A stretch of DNA of 42,405 nt from Gnetum montanum (lineage: Eukaryota; Streptophyta; Gnetopsida; Gnetales; Gnetaceae). Shown here piece after piece: positions 1-11,276 of this stretch; position 1 is the stretch's first letter, and each line of letters begins with the position of its first letter. A program made the position numbers and the translations under genes. The notes under the pieces are model-generated. The model was given only the letters and a program-made list of their open reading frames with translations, ran no database searches and had not been told where the DNA came from. The stretch is taken from NCBI GenBank assembly GCA_015680685.1, contig MNCI01001323.1, positions 6,644-49,048 of the forward strand. Direction: 5' to 3'.

Positions 1-595
1 GATAGATAATACATTTTGAACTTGATGAAGTCATTCACTACACCTTTGAAGATGGCTAGTAGATGTGTCTTCGCTAGGGGTTCATGCACTTCACTCAATG
101 CAACATTCCAACGTTGAAGGAATTTTGACATGGGTTCTAGAGGCCCCTAGTTAACTTGCATAAGTTGGTCAAGGGTTACTTCAGGCTTTAGGTTGTACTT
201 CAAGCGTGCCACAAATTAGCTTATGAGATCCTCCAAAGAGGATATTGAGGCCTTTGGTAGCATGCAATACTGGTCTAAGGCCTTGTCCATGAGTGACATG
301 GGGAACACATGCATGATGGTGTGTGGCCAACTTTGAAGGAGTAGGCACTTAGGTCAAAATGTGACCAAGTATGCATTGGGATCTCTTTCACCATTGTACT
401 TGGTGAATTGTGGTAGTTGGACCCCAGTTGGGAGAGTTAGAGGTGGTACCATAGGACTGATGGGGTCATCTCTATAGAAGTCCACCACCTTAATAGTGTC
501 GAAGGAGGTAGCTTTGAGTTAGTTGATCTCCTCCATCAAGCTTTGGATCAGCTGGAACACCTAATTTAAGCTTGGGGATGTGCTAGCCAATTGCA
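1..595 (-). pseudogene. Ty3/gypsy (Tat-like) gag fragment
   Basis: Read on the minus strand this encodes a gag capsid-type (Retrotrans_gag) segment: a proline-rich lead-in (PPLTLPTGVQ), the motif QFTKYNGERDP near 390-420, and then a helical capsid-like stretch ending in VNDFIKFKMY at the window edge. The same lead-in and FTKYNGE motif recur in two other gag copies here, near 7150-7200 (+) and 26600-26650 (-), so the family assignment is internally supported. Gag would form the retrotransposon particle. At least two in-frame stops interrupt it, and the C-terminal part lies outside the window. Immediately upstream on this strand is a degenerate ~180-bp repeat array instead of the LTR seen with the other gag copies, so it may have been joined to that array by rearrangement. 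Confidence 0.75.
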
Positions 596-689
596 TTGTC
601 TAGGCTTGTGTTAGTTGCATAGCATAGGATATAATTGTTGGTTGCAATGTGGATCTAGTGGGATAACTCATAAAACCATCCATGAGCCT

Positions 690-1710
690 TCTAAACTACT
701 AGATTTTGACCTTAAACCTTAATCCTTGACACTAACAACCCTAAGGACTGACATGCATGGTTGATTCACTGCCAAACTAGTCTAGATCTAACATTTCTAA
801 TCCATCCATGATGGGGGAGGCCTAATCCATGTTGGATAATATGGAGTGAGTGTGGATGAGTTGCCTTTTCACTTTGGTAGTAGATTGACACCCCTGGAGA
901 CCAAAAGCCTACATCAGTGAAGTCTAAGATCCCAAAAACCTTGAGTTTGACCTCATTTAACCTTTTTTTAGCCCTAAAACTTACCAGATCCCTTGTTTTA
1001 ACCTTGTTTTAGTAAGGAAAAATTAATCAAAAACCATAGAAATCACATCTTATAGTGTTGGGAGCCTGAAAATGTGGTTGATTTGACCCCAAAACCACTC
1101 CAAGATCAAAAAGCTAAGGCATCCCCCATGATCCATGCTAGCCAACATGAAGCTAGTGTGGATACCACCTCCAATTTGATTTAACCCTCAAAACTCTTTT
1201 AACATGCCCTCAAAATTTGGTTTGGGAATTTACAACTATAGAAACTTGGTTCTAGCTACAAATCCAACCCTTTTTTACCTTGTTTAGGCTCAGATTTGGA
1301 TCATCCATATTGATCACCCTCCCATCCATGCTAGCCAACGTGGATACATGGGGTATAAATTTAAAACCTACTTTTTGGCCTTTTTTGACCTTCAAAGTTA
1401 CCAATTTTAATAGATCTATCCCTAGGCTATCTTAGGAAGGTCACCGACTTCTACTTCTGACCCTTTGGATGCCATACAACACACTTTTGTTAGCATCCAC
1501 GTTGGCTTCCAAGAGCTTCTAGAGGTTGAAATTAGTGCTAAAACTAGCCTATTCCCTTCCCTAGTCAATTTTGCTAACATGCAAGCCATCTAAATTTGAA
1601 AATTAACCAAAACAAGTCTTAGAAATCACTTGGATGTTTCCACATTGGGATCATCTCATTCATACTGGCTAGTGTGGGTCCAACGTGGGTACCCCAAAAA
1701 CCTTGCTTTT
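690..1710. repeat. Diverged ~180-bp tandem repeat, inverted copy of the array at 32.8-36.5 kb
   Basis: Recurring blocks centre on a paired motif of the form ATCCATGCTAGCCAACATGG near 830, 1131, 1324, 1487 and 1665, spaced roughly 160-195 bp with one double-length gap. The reverse complement of 690-860 matches the unit near 35740-35870, sharing a 'ctttgcatgtcaacctc' segment, a 'tagatctaggctagatct' segment and the hairpin-like TTCCATG/CATGGAA pair. It is the same repeat as the large array on the right of the window but in opposite orientation and more decayed. No coding potential was seen. Confidence 0.65.
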
Positions 1711-2736
1711 TTGGCCTAAAAAGCCTTAAAACAATCCCATAAGGTGTCCAAACTCATACATGACCCTTACAGCCTAAAACAATGGCTTGATCAGGCTTAA
1801 AACTAGCAAAATCTAATTCTTTTTTACCATGTTTTAATCAAGTTTTGCCATATGTATTCTAATTTGCTTCATTTGGCCTTGTCTCATCATGTTATGACCT
1901 ATTTTGATTATTTTTGCATTGTTGACCTTGTTTAGCCTTAGTATTGCTTCAATCTCAATGTGTTTTTATTTATTCTTTATATTATAGTCTTTTTTATCCT
2001 TTTTTAGCCTTTTATTAGTGTTTAATGATGGATTTTGATCCTCCTTAACCATCATTTAACACCATGATACCATGGCCTACTAAGGCATAAAACTAGCAAA
2101 GTATAACCATAGTTGATCATGTTTAACCTTATACTACCCTTAGTAACCTCCATTTACTATGCTTTAACCTATTTTGGCATTAGTTTAATTTTTTTAGAGC
2201 CACTTTAAGCATTACTATTAATGCATTTTTACATTATTACATAGGTATCACTTGATGTGCTTATGTTCTAATGTAAGATGAATCTTGAAGGATGAGGAAG
2301 CAAACTCAACTAGCCTTAAAGCCTCAATAAATTCCTCTCGTGATGTTATTATACCAATTTAACATAATACTTTGAAACCATTCTATTATACCATCATAGC
2401 ACCCTAAAGTAGACCAATGATCATTGACATTGAAGCCAGAAACATCATGGAGGGTCCCTTAGTTGAAATTCCCATCAAGGCCATAATGGTAAGGAGAACA
2501 TGCATAGGACCAAGTTCCTTACCAGAACTTAAGCCTACTCATGTTCACATCAAATCCTTATTATGTAACATTGAATCCATCATATAGCCTTGGTTATATC
2601 TAATGCTCACATGTTTGCTTGTAGTGTTGTTTATCCTTATTAACAAGTTGTAATGAATGATTGATGTTAACAAATTTGATGATCTACAATAAGTGAGCCT
2701 GCATGAAATCTTTTGGAAAACAAAGAAAAATATTTC
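1711..2736. other. AT-rich non-coding spacer of element origin
   Basis: No ORF or RNA gene was recognised. The segment 2030-2110 resembles the reverse complement of 32400-32470, including a run like 'accatcatttaacaccat' and one unit of the 'ggcctactaaggc...aaactag' repeat. It therefore belongs to the same element 3' region as the flanking features. The remainder is T-rich and repetitive ('ttttagcctt' type words) without clear structure. Confidence 0.4.
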
Positions 2737-2852
2737 AATGGCCTACTAAGGTCTTAAATCAACATCATGGTCTACTATGACCTTAAACTAGAACCATGAC
2801 CTACTAGGGCCTTAAACTGGTAGCATGGCCTGCCATGACCTTAAGCTAGTAA
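2737..2852 (+). repeat. 29-bp tandem repeat, four units, in element 3' region
   Basis: Four consecutive 29-bp units start at 2737, 2766, 2795 and 2824. Each follows the pattern catgRcctactaRgRccttaaactRgta. Related units occur on the other strand at about 14130-14250, 28545-28600 and 32335-32425, in the two pol-bearing copies just after the integrase. The repeat is thus a fixed part of the 3' region of this retrotransposon family. Confidence 0.75.
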
Positions 2853-3761
2853 CATTGGTGGCCTAGTAGCTTGGTGTTATCATCTTTATGGCATGTGTGC
2901 ATTGCAATGTTATAACATGCTCTATTTGCTTGTTTTTCTTGTTCTATTGAAGTTGTGTTTATAGGATGAAGATTGAAGCCATTGCAAGGGTGCAACTCAT
3001 TATGGTAGTGAGTCACCACATGACCTTGATGTGCAAGATTTGGTGAGTTTGTTCTTCCTCTAGCATTGTACCATTGCACTCCCTCTTACACCATTCCTTG
3101 AACCCAACACTGTAACTTGACAGTAACCTTCCATACCTTGGATAGAAATGTTGACCTATGTTGACACTCATGCATTAGGACCATATGAAATCCCTCCTTC
3201 ATGCTCCACCTACAAGTCCTCTTGAACATAACACATCTCATTCAGTGGAAAATCATTGAGACCATCGAAGGTAACACAACTTATTTGATGAGAAAGCTAG
3301 AATGAACCAGCCTTGGTAAAGAAATCCAATAAAGGTTTCACCCTACAAAAGAAAAAGAGAAAGAGAGAAATGGTGAAGCAAATTGTCAAGAAGTTGAATG
3401 GCCAATGAAGACCAAAAGGACAAACCATCGACTCCAAACATCCAAAGAAAGAATCCTAATGATCAAATAAACTATAGAGAAAAGTGATGGTTCCTCAAAT
3501 GTATTTACTGAGTGAACCACACTTCAAAACATGAAGCATCAAGTTAATTTATTAACCAATATGTTAGTGCCACACTATAGCCATGATGTCAACACTTGGA
3601 AATCATTGTTAGCCTTCACAACCATTTCCCCATGATCTCATTGCCATTTGATCATCATAGTCTTACTCCATCATCATGAGCACTCTTCAACATGGTTTGA
3701 CATGACCGAATCAAGTGTGAAAATAAAACATTGATGCTGGACTTACAATGATGTTTTGTAT
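2853..3761 (+). other. Retrotransposon 3' untranslated region (copy 1)
   Basis: No convincing coding sequence is present. The stretch lies between the 29-bp repeats and the purine tract. It matches the equivalent region of copy A on the other strand: 3238-3300 (gtggaaaatcattgagacc...) corresponds to one unit of the 45-bp repeat found at 13618-13795. The order (29-bp repeats, 45-bp unit, hairpin, purine tract, LTR) is the same in both copies. Confidence 0.55.
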
Positions 3762-3807
3762 TCTTTGTTGGTGCCTCTTAGGTCAATTCACTAGACACCA
3801 ACAAAGA
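3762..3807 (+). repeat. Conserved inverted repeat beside the polypurine tract (copy 1)
   Basis: A perfect 12-bp stem, TCTTTGTTGGTG at 3762-3773 with CACCAACAAAGA at 3796-3807, encloses a 22-nt loop. The right arm overlaps the purine tract. The same structure is present in copy B (28401-28446, one mismatch) and in weaker form in copy A (about 13181-13225). Confidence 0.7.
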
Positions 3808-3815
3808 GGGACCAT
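3801..3815 (+). promoter_or_regulatory. Polypurine tract, plus-strand primer of copy 1
   Basis: The sequence acaaagagggaccat sits directly before the LTR terminus TGAAACACC. The same purine tract plus TG junction occurs on the minus strand at 28393-28408 and 13175-13190. In LTR retrotransposons this tract primes second-strand DNA synthesis at the 3' LTR. Confidence 0.7.
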
Positions 3816-4133
3816 TGAAACACCACCAAAATTACATGTTGTAAACTTTGTAATCTTTACCCCATGAAATCCAAGGCTATAAGATTATTGTAAATGTGAA
3901 TATAGCAATCCAAGAAGTGAAATTTCACATTTTTTACTTTTGGGGCATAAAAATGCCTCATATGCGGTCCCAACATCATCCCCCAAGTGAAAAAATTCAC
4001 ATCATCTCCCAAGTAAAAAACTTCATACAATATATATATTTGGGTTGGGAGGGGAATTAAAATTTCCTTTTGGAATGCCAAAATTAGCATTTTTATGTGC
4101 TTTGTGAGGGGTATAATATCTTCTATGCTAGAA

Positions 4134-4349
4134 ACACTTACATGGGGATGTAGCTCACCTACCCCTAGCATGGAAGCATGGGGGTGTAACTCACCTACCT
4201 TTAGTATGGATGCATGGGAGTGCAACTCACCTACCTCTAGCATGGATGCATTGGGGTGCAACTCACCTACCCCTAGCATGGATTCATGGGGATGCAACTC
4301 ACCTACCTCCAGCATCGATGCATAGGAGTGTAGCCCACGTACTTCCAAT
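4134..4349 (+). repeat. 36-bp tandem repeat in LTR U3, six units
   Basis: Six 36-bp units start at 4134, 4170, 4206, 4242, 4278 and 4314, each like 'atggaYgcatgggRgtgYaactcacctaccYctagc'. Because 36 is a multiple of 3, the array opens reading frames on both strands, including an apparent 167-codon minus-strand frame with a 12-residue repeat (SMLEVGELHPHA-like). I read that frame as a by-product, not a gene. A shorter degenerate repeat (aatgaggaagatctaccct type) follows at 4355-4470. Confidence 0.8.
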
Positions 4350-4570
4350 GTGGATGCCATCCCTCAATGAGGAAGATTTTCCCTCCAATGAAGAAGATCT
4401 ACCCTCCCTAATGAGGAAGATCTACTCCTAGCATGGAAGATCTACCCTTCCCAACTAGGAAGATCTTCCCCCAATGTCAAATATCTATATGGATAAAAAT
4501 TTAGCAAAACTTTTTCAACCAAGTTTGCAGAAATTTGCAATCAATTTTGAACAAAAATTATGGCCAAAAC

Positions 4571-4580
4571 CCTATATAAA
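4571..4580 (+). promoter_or_regulatory. TATA box of LTR copy 1
   Basis: CCTATATAAA lies about 755 bp inside the LTR and just after the U3 repeats. The equivalent position in the copy B LTR holds CCTATAAAAG (27491-27500, minus strand). It is the likely core promoter of the element. Confidence 0.6.
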
Positions 4581-5215
4581 CCAATCCAAACATCATTTTT
4601 AGATCCATTTTCTTGGCATTTTCCATACTTGGGCATTTTTGGCATCTGAGAGCTCCTACAACCTTGCAAAAACATAGCTTCTTGGAGCCTTTCACTATGG
4701 AAATCCTATAGCCTTGTTACCGCCATTACTCCTACCTCCCCCACCCCCACAACATTTGTGAGCTTTGGACATCCACATTGTGCTCCTAGGATTCTCAAGT
4801 CCTAGCGTAGATCACTCTAGTAGCCCAAATTATTCATACTTCTCATCCCCCAATAGTAACCAACATTGTATATTTGGAATAGCAACAAAGGAGGTTCAAT
4901 AGCATCAGGAGTGGTAGAACATCTAGATTGTGTAGTTGATTACATCTGCTTCAATGGAATCTAAACCCACACCCAAGTGAACCCTCCTACTCTCCTATGG
5001 TCACTTCTTGTACACATCCCTCAATCTCATTCTTTATTTCTTTAATAAAGTATAAAGTTTCAACTTTGTGTGTAATTTGTATTTGTTTTTGGTTTTCAAA
5101 TTTGCATTCTTCTTTTTGCATTATTCATTTTGCATTTTCTAAGTTCCTGGATGATCTGCTGAATCATGTAGGGCACCCTGAATCCCATTTTTTGAAGGCC
5201 ATGGGGATTTAAATT

Positions 5216-6087
5216 TAAAGCTATTACGTTGGGATTTTTAGTTTTCTTGTAATCAAATTTTTTAGTTGCTATAGGATCCTTAGTCAAAGAAATCTTGTTT
5301 TGACCTTAAATTGATCCTTGATCATTCTTAAAACTTTCCCATAAGTATCCTAATCCTTTAAAGATTTAATTTCACTTTCCAAATGCACATTTTTCTTATA
5401 AATTGGGTTTCTATTGTCAATTTTACTACACCTTCATTTTTTAATTAATTCTTATAGTTTTGGTCCTTCATAGGAAATAAACACTTTGTTGCTAATTAAT
5501 AAAGTAGTTTATTATTTGGAATGTGATTTGAGACTCTTTCCTCCATATCAAAGTCTTCATATTTGAACATTTTCTACTCTTTTACTTAAATTTTAACTTC
5601 ATTTTTATTTTATTTCTCATAGTCAATTTCATACTTAGGCTATTTTTGGTAGTTTATACTTTGTCTTTTTCTAGCAATTAGCACTTAGCCATTTTTAACA
5701 TTAAAATATTAATTCTTATCATTCCCCTATTGTTCTTGATTCATGTATGGTAGGTTAAGTTCATATTTAATTGGAGGTTATGCATCCCTTTGTTTCATAA
5801 TCATTGATATATTGAGGGTTATATCAGTTTGCATACCATTTACGATCATGTGTTAAGTATTTCAACACTTAATTCATGGAGGTGTTCATATTGGAGTGTG
5901 AAGAATATTTTTGCAAGAACATTTTTGGTGCCATAAGAAGGGCTAATAAGATTTCTAGTGTCTTGAACTTATCACCTTATAACTTATTGGTTCTTTTCAA
6001 AACTTAGAATTTTTCTTACTTTGATTATTTTACTTAGTTTTACTTGTTTTCTCTTTTGCACTTGATTCTTGTTCCTTTTCTAAGTCG
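5216..6087 (+). other. Element 5' leader between LTR and gag
   Basis: This T-rich sequence has no recognisable ORF or RNA gene. It separates the last LTR-homologous bases from the first plausible gag start at 6088. A primer-binding site should lie near its left end, but no clear match to a plant tRNA 3' end was found. Confidence 0.4.
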
Positions 6088-8290
6088 ATGCAGGAAAATC
6101 TTATTGATACCATGTTAGGACATGGATCTAACTCTCCTCATGTCTTCCACATTCCTAAGCTAATGGAAGTGCACCAAGAACATGCTCTTATGACACCCAT
6201 GATGCAACATGACTACAAAGTTGCATGCACTAACTGAGAGTTGAGAATCATGCTATATAAAAATGAGCTAAGGAGAATGGCCAAATATGAGGTATTCAAT
6301 GATTTAAAACCTTTCTTGTTTAACACAAACCCATCTATTGAGTTAACCTTTTCTAAGCAAGCAATGCTAGTAGAATACCTAATTGCTAGAGATGAAGTCC
6401 AAGTTATGTGAAGTGCTATTGGACCTCATCTAATCAGAAATTCCAACAGTAATGTTAGTAGCAAAAATTACTAGTTTTGAGATGAATCCAACAATTAAAG
6501 TAAAGACATAAATATTTATGTTGGAGATGAGAAGGAACCTCCTCATGTTAGTCTTTCTACAAATCGTTTTTACCAGCCAACTAGTTTCAATATACAACAT
6601 GTAATCCTTATTGATTCTACCAACTCATTTTTAGTTCCTATACCTCAAAATATCTTTACTACACTACCTAATTTGATACCCTACTATCATAATCCCACCT
6701 ACAACCAATATGCCATCTACATACAACCTTTTTCCAAATACCAAAACTATTAATTTATCATCTTAAATACAAATTCAAAATTCCAATCCACTACTGAACC
6801 CATTCCATTCATTGTTCTACGTGTCACAAACTCAAGTATCATTTCCATTTCTTCTACATGCATATTAGGTACCTCAATAAAATGTAGCACAAATCATCTT
6901 CATTCCTACCATTGCACCATCATAGCCAATGTTACCCCTTCATAAATCCATTTTGGGTAGTTTCATCGTTTCATTAATTTCTAGTGTTCTTGAACTAATT
7001 CTTTTGCTATAGAATTTGACATCCAGGTTAGATGTGAATGAGAATCAAATAATAAAATTCATAGTTCTATATGGGTCCTGGCCTAAAATTAACATTTCTC
7101 ATCTCCTTATTGGTCCTATTCATCCCTTAATTATTCCTACTCAAGTTTCAAAAGGATTATCAATGCCAAAGTTTACCAAGTGCAATGGGAAAGTTGATTT
7201 CACAAACCATGTTATCACATTCCATAATGAATGCATGCTCTTAGCTAACTATACTCACACTATTTTATGTAGTTTTTCTAAACTCTTGATAAGAAAAACA
7301 CTTTAATGGGTATAAGGCCTTGTCTCATGGGCTCATTACCTTGTTGGAGCACTCCTTCATGACCTTTATGAAGAATTTTAAATATAATATTAACAAGGAT
7401 AAATCTTTGTAGAAATTATTAGCCATTAATGATGCTCCCAATGAGTCTATCTCTAAGTTTTTCTCATGATGGATTTCTAAAATAATGAAGCTTACACATC
7501 CATTTCCTAATGATTATTTTTTGTACATCTTTGAAGGGGAAATAAATTATTACATTAGAGGGAAGTTGGTCTATCCTAGGCAACGTAGCTGCCATGATGT
7601 CATAACCTCTATCAAATACATTATAGAGGTAGTTATTCAATGCAATGATTTGGAGTGGGTTCATTTTCATAACAAGGCAAACAAAGTAGTAGGAAAAGAT
7701 AAATCTCTTCAAAATTTTGGTCAAGGTATTATATCAATAGACTAAACTATATCAAGTTCATCATCAAACAATAAAAGAAATAGTGAAAACAAATCCAAAT
7801 TTAAAAGCCAATGGTAGTAGACAAAATACATTCAATAATAGATGACAAAAAATAAGGCTAAAAAGAAACATGTTCAAATATCACAAAATTTCAATGACAT
7901 ACACTCAAATATAAAACATGCTATTAAAATATAGGCATATGACACCTAAAAAGATTTTGGAATAGACAAAGGCATGATTCAAAAGGATTCAAACCTTGGC
8001 TATTGATTCTTCCTAATGCATGGAATAAGATCCACCTTTCCCCAAGTGGTACAATTCTAATTAGTTTTGCTACTATCATGAGGCTTCAAGTCATGAAATT
8101 GATAATTGTAACATGCTTAAAGATGATGTTCAAGAATTATTGGAAAATATAGAAATCATGTTCAATGCTACTATGGAACCTAGCAATCAAAATATGCAAA
8201 TTTACAAAGATCATCTAAATGCACATTGAAGGATAATTTCAATCTTCCATTTTGAGCTCAAAGATAATTGTTCAAAAATATTTTTTGTCA
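6088..8290 (+). pseudogene. Ty3/gypsy (Tat-like) gag, decayed
   Basis: A start codon at 6088 opens about 49 codons (MQENLIDTML...) before the first stop, and readable segments continue in the same general direction. The capsid-type core is clearest at 7016-7745: a KFTKCNGK motif near 7175 is followed by a helical region matching the other two gag copies. Near 8050-8160 lies a knuckle-like motif CYYHEASSHEIDNC, spaced C-x2-H-x4-H-x4-C, followed by LKDDVQELLE. This is the typical C-terminal end of plant gypsy gag. Many stops and frameshifts make it non-functional. Protease sequence follows, as expected for gag-pol order. The N-terminal 300 codons are not recognisable by family. Confidence 0.7.
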
Positions 8291-8699
8291 TTCAAATGGA
8301 TTCCATCTAATACCAATCTTTCTTATCCTCTCATTTAATAGCATCAAATTTTGAAAACCCTTTGTTATCAATCTCCATAAGAATGATACTAATGCTTCCA
8401 TCTCTTAAAATATGCATAGGGCCTCATTAGTTCTTAATATGATACCTCATTATGATGAAGTACTTATGTGTTTCCAACGTACCTTCAATTATCCTCCCTT
8501 ACCTCTAAGGAATAGAGTTTCTACACCTAGTCATCATGTTGAATATCCTCCTATTTTATGTTATGCTATTCCTTGATCTCATCCCTTCTCTTCACCTAAG
8601 TCACAAAAGCCTCCCTCGCTCCCTACTTTCACTTTCCCTATTAGGATCCTTATCTAACTCTAAAGAAAGTAGCAACCAACAATAAAGGAAAATAAAAGG

Positions 8700-9540
8700 A
8701 ACAAGCTAATAAGTAGCCTATTCAAAACAAAAATAAATTTTTATGCTTGGATACATCAAACACAAGTCCTACTTCCATTATTGTCTCAACTCCTTCATCT
8801 ACATCATATGTTATTCTTCTTGCACCAATTTACAAGGATATAACTTCTAGGGGTAATGCTTTACACCAAGTCATTGTTAACATGAAGATAAAAATGATAA
8901 CTCTTTGTCTTTTTGACTTTACCTCAATTTCAAAGAAACATCGTTTGGCATTGGAGAAGCTTCCAAACTTTATTATAGTACCTTGATACATTTAACCTCA
9001 TGCTTATGTGATCTCTTCAATGCTTAATACTTTGTGCTATGAGGCTGATTTTTTGGTTTTCAAGGAAGAAAATATCAAAAAACATCTTGTGATGGGTGTT
9101 GTATATCAACTTCCAATCTACATCACAATACAGATCATAGACAACATGTCACTACCCATGGTACATGTAGATGATGGATTCGTAACCATTTCAAATCTCA
9201 TGCATAGTCATTGACCATCTTAGTCTTAAAAAAATACATTATGCACTCTAACTACAACTCCTCTTTGGTTTTATTTACTAGTTCTAGATTAGAAAATCTA
9301 GGAGTAATTAAATTATCATTTTCAATAGGAAGTCTAATTACATTTGAAACTATATTTACTATCATTACAAACTTGTATGAAATTAATGTTACCCTAGGAA
9401 GACCTTGATTAGCCAATCATTATGTTGTTTCCTCATCTTTATGTCAAGAGATACATTTTTCTTATAAAGATGAGGAAGTAGGTATATGTGCTAATCTTGA
9501 AATTCCAACTATCTTATGATTAGATGTTATGGAAGAAACT
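8700..9540 (+). pseudogene. Retropepsin-like aspartic protease region of gypsy element
   Basis: Three neighbouring frames (8747-8986, 9008-9214, 9211-9540) read as a broken plant gypsy protease: a lead-in of hydrophobic and basic residues, then an active-site-like MVHVDDGF near 9160 where the family usually has VDxGS, and after a frameshift a beta-rich segment (LGVIKLSFSIG) ending in INVTLGRP near 9400. The LGRP motif followed by a PSxxHQ-like segment is characteristic of plant gypsy proteases, which mature gag-pol. Two frameshifts and the changed active-site surroundings show it is inactive. RT does not follow, so the rest of pol has been lost from this copy. Confidence 0.6.
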
Positions 9541-10494
9541 AGCTTATGATCTTAACCTACTCTCATCAATCAAACATCTTCAACGAAACAATTAATGAGT
9601 TGAATTCAATCATTCCTTGGTCATCTAGTGCTTATGAGTTTGTAAACTTAGGATTTGGTGAGTTAGACATTGTCAAGTCTATTAAGAGTGTAAAGGTTTC
9701 TACTAGGTCCAGACCCAAGAAATCTATTACTAAGGCATCATCACCTTAAAATGTTCCTCCCTTACTTTATCATTTTATTATCATTTATTTTTAATATTTA
9801 TGCACATTTCCTAATGTTGATTGGCTTTAGTTTCATTACATTGTTTAGTTATTTTGCTTTATTATTTTCTCATAATTACTATTCATCTAACATAGCCTTG
9901 TGTATTACTTTATGTCAATGCTTAAAGTTTTTTGAATTACATTTTCATCATATGTTTTGTTTAGCATTATTTTCATTCTTACCTTAGAAAAAATTGCAAA
10001 ATCATAAACATCCTAGAGATTATAAAATTATGAACGCATAACACTCAAAAACCATAAAAAACAATAGCATTGTACCATAGCTAATAGTCCATACAATATC
10101 CATCAAAGTATAGCCCATCAATAATAGTCCATAACATCCTCAAAAATCCAAAAGTCTATAAAAATAAAATCCATATCTAACACATAATAATAGCATCTAT
10201 CCATCAATCCTATATCCTAAATCCACATCATGGCAAGGAAAAATATTTCCCACCACTACTACATCTTCCACATCCTTCTCCTCACTACCAAAACTTCCTA
10301 GAACATCTACACCTCCATAAATAAATAAAAATAAATTCAAAATATTTAAACATAAAATAAATAAAATACTAACTAATAGGAATAGTCAAAAATTTCAAAA
10401 ATAGTAAGACTAAAAAAAATAAAAATAATAAGAAATTAAAACTAAATAAAATATTTTTCTTGCTTGTAGCTACATCACTAAGCCTCACCTCACA
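9541..10494. other. AT-rich region after protease; no gene seen
   Basis: The first 200 bp may be a further gag-pol remnant. From 9750 to 9990 the sequence is T-rich and gives a hydrophobic frame that I attribute to base composition. From 10000 to 10250 short words such as 'aatagtccata' and 'catcaa' recur without a fixed period. From 10320 to 10440 it is nearly pure A/T. No RT or integrase sequence was found where pol should continue. Confidence 0.4.
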
Positions 10495-10641
10495 TTAGTT
10501 ACCTCCTACTATAGGTCTTAGTTTAGAAATCTTGAGGTTAAAAACATCAGCCAACTCCATAATCTCCTCTAGTGAAATGAACAAATAGTCTAAACTCTCT
10601 ATAGAAATGTCTGGAATCTCAAGAAAAGTAAAATCATCCAT
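10495..10641 (-). CDS. Short acidic ORF of unknown function
   Basis: An intact 48-codon frame begins MDDFTFLEIPDISIESLDYL at 10641 and ends at a TAA at 10495. It is acidic and leucine/isoleucine-rich, unlike the surrounding A-rich sequence, and reads like part of a real protein. It lies directly downstream (minus-strand sense) of the LTR of copy A, where an element's first gene could begin, but it does not match the gag copies in this window. The product is unknown. It may be a relic exon or the N-terminus of a divergent gag. Confidence 0.3.
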   Translation of the reverse strand: MDDFTFLEIPDISIESLDYLFISLEEIMELADVFNLKISKLRPIVGGN

Positions 10642-11276
10642 GCTAGGTTCTGTTGGTGCCAGAACTCTCGGTTGCTAGAACAGGGAAACAAAAAGATATG
10701 AGTGCCAAAATAGTCTTAACCCCAAATCCTAAGGGCCTCTACAAAATGGGATTCAAGGTGCCCTAGATAGTCTTGATGATCACCCAAGAACTTAGAAAAT
10801 GTAAAACAAAAATGGCTATGAAAACATGGACGCATTCATAAAGATAATTAGAAATGAAAATGAAAACATAGATGGATTTGGTTGAATAGAAATGAAAAGA
10901 AAATTGTAGTTATAGAAATAGATGCAAAAATATAAATGAAAACCAAAAATTGCACAATATGAACTACAAAATTTTATATGAAAATATAAATGAATTGGAT
11001 TCACAATGTACAGGCATGTGCCCAAGGGCACAGGAAGTTGCTTGTTGAAGCTTGAAGTTTGTTGGAGAAGGTTACCTCCAAGATTTGGTTTCTTCCCAAC
11101 TTTGATTTTCTACAAGTTTTCATTAGTTTTCACCATATCTAAAAAATGGAAATGGGATTGGATTTACACCTTCAATGCAATGGTAGTTATGTGTGGGTGT
11201 TTCCACCAAGCATAGTGCTAGTTTCTGCAACTAGAAGTGTAGTTGGATTACAAGGACCATTGATGAAGTGTATTTT

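Larger units (their letters stand above)
3816..5215 (+). mobile_element. LTR of the Tat-like family (copy 1)
   Basis: The 5' terminus TGAAACACCACCAAAATT follows a purine tract. The U3 part carries a 36-bp tandem repeat (4134-4349) and a TATA box (4571-4580), with an AATAAA-like site near 5045. From about 4880 to 5215 it matches the U5/leader of the minus-strand LTR at 26760-28392, for example 'agcatcaRgagtggt...catctagattgtg', 'cttctaagttcctggatgatctgct' and 'gaaggccatggggatt'. The inner end is not sharply defined; 5215 is where homology between copies fades. No target-site duplication could be assigned, because element-internal sequence lies on both sides: 3' region to the left, gag to the right. 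Confidence 0.65.

Noticed and set aside
2737-2852. Regularly spaced 29-bp repeats resembling a CRISPR array
   Set aside because: Units are contiguous with no unique spacers, and the context is a plant retrotransposon 3' region.
3857-4360. 167-codon minus-strand ORF with a 12-residue repeat
   Set aside because: It is produced by the 36-bp tandem repeat in LTR U3. The repeat length is a multiple of three and both strands stay open; no start context or homology supports a gene.
9751-9987. 78-codon hydrophobic ORF that could be a membrane protein
   Set aside because: The region is T-rich, so Phe, Leu, Ile and Ser are expected by composition. There is no family resemblance, and it follows a broken protease.
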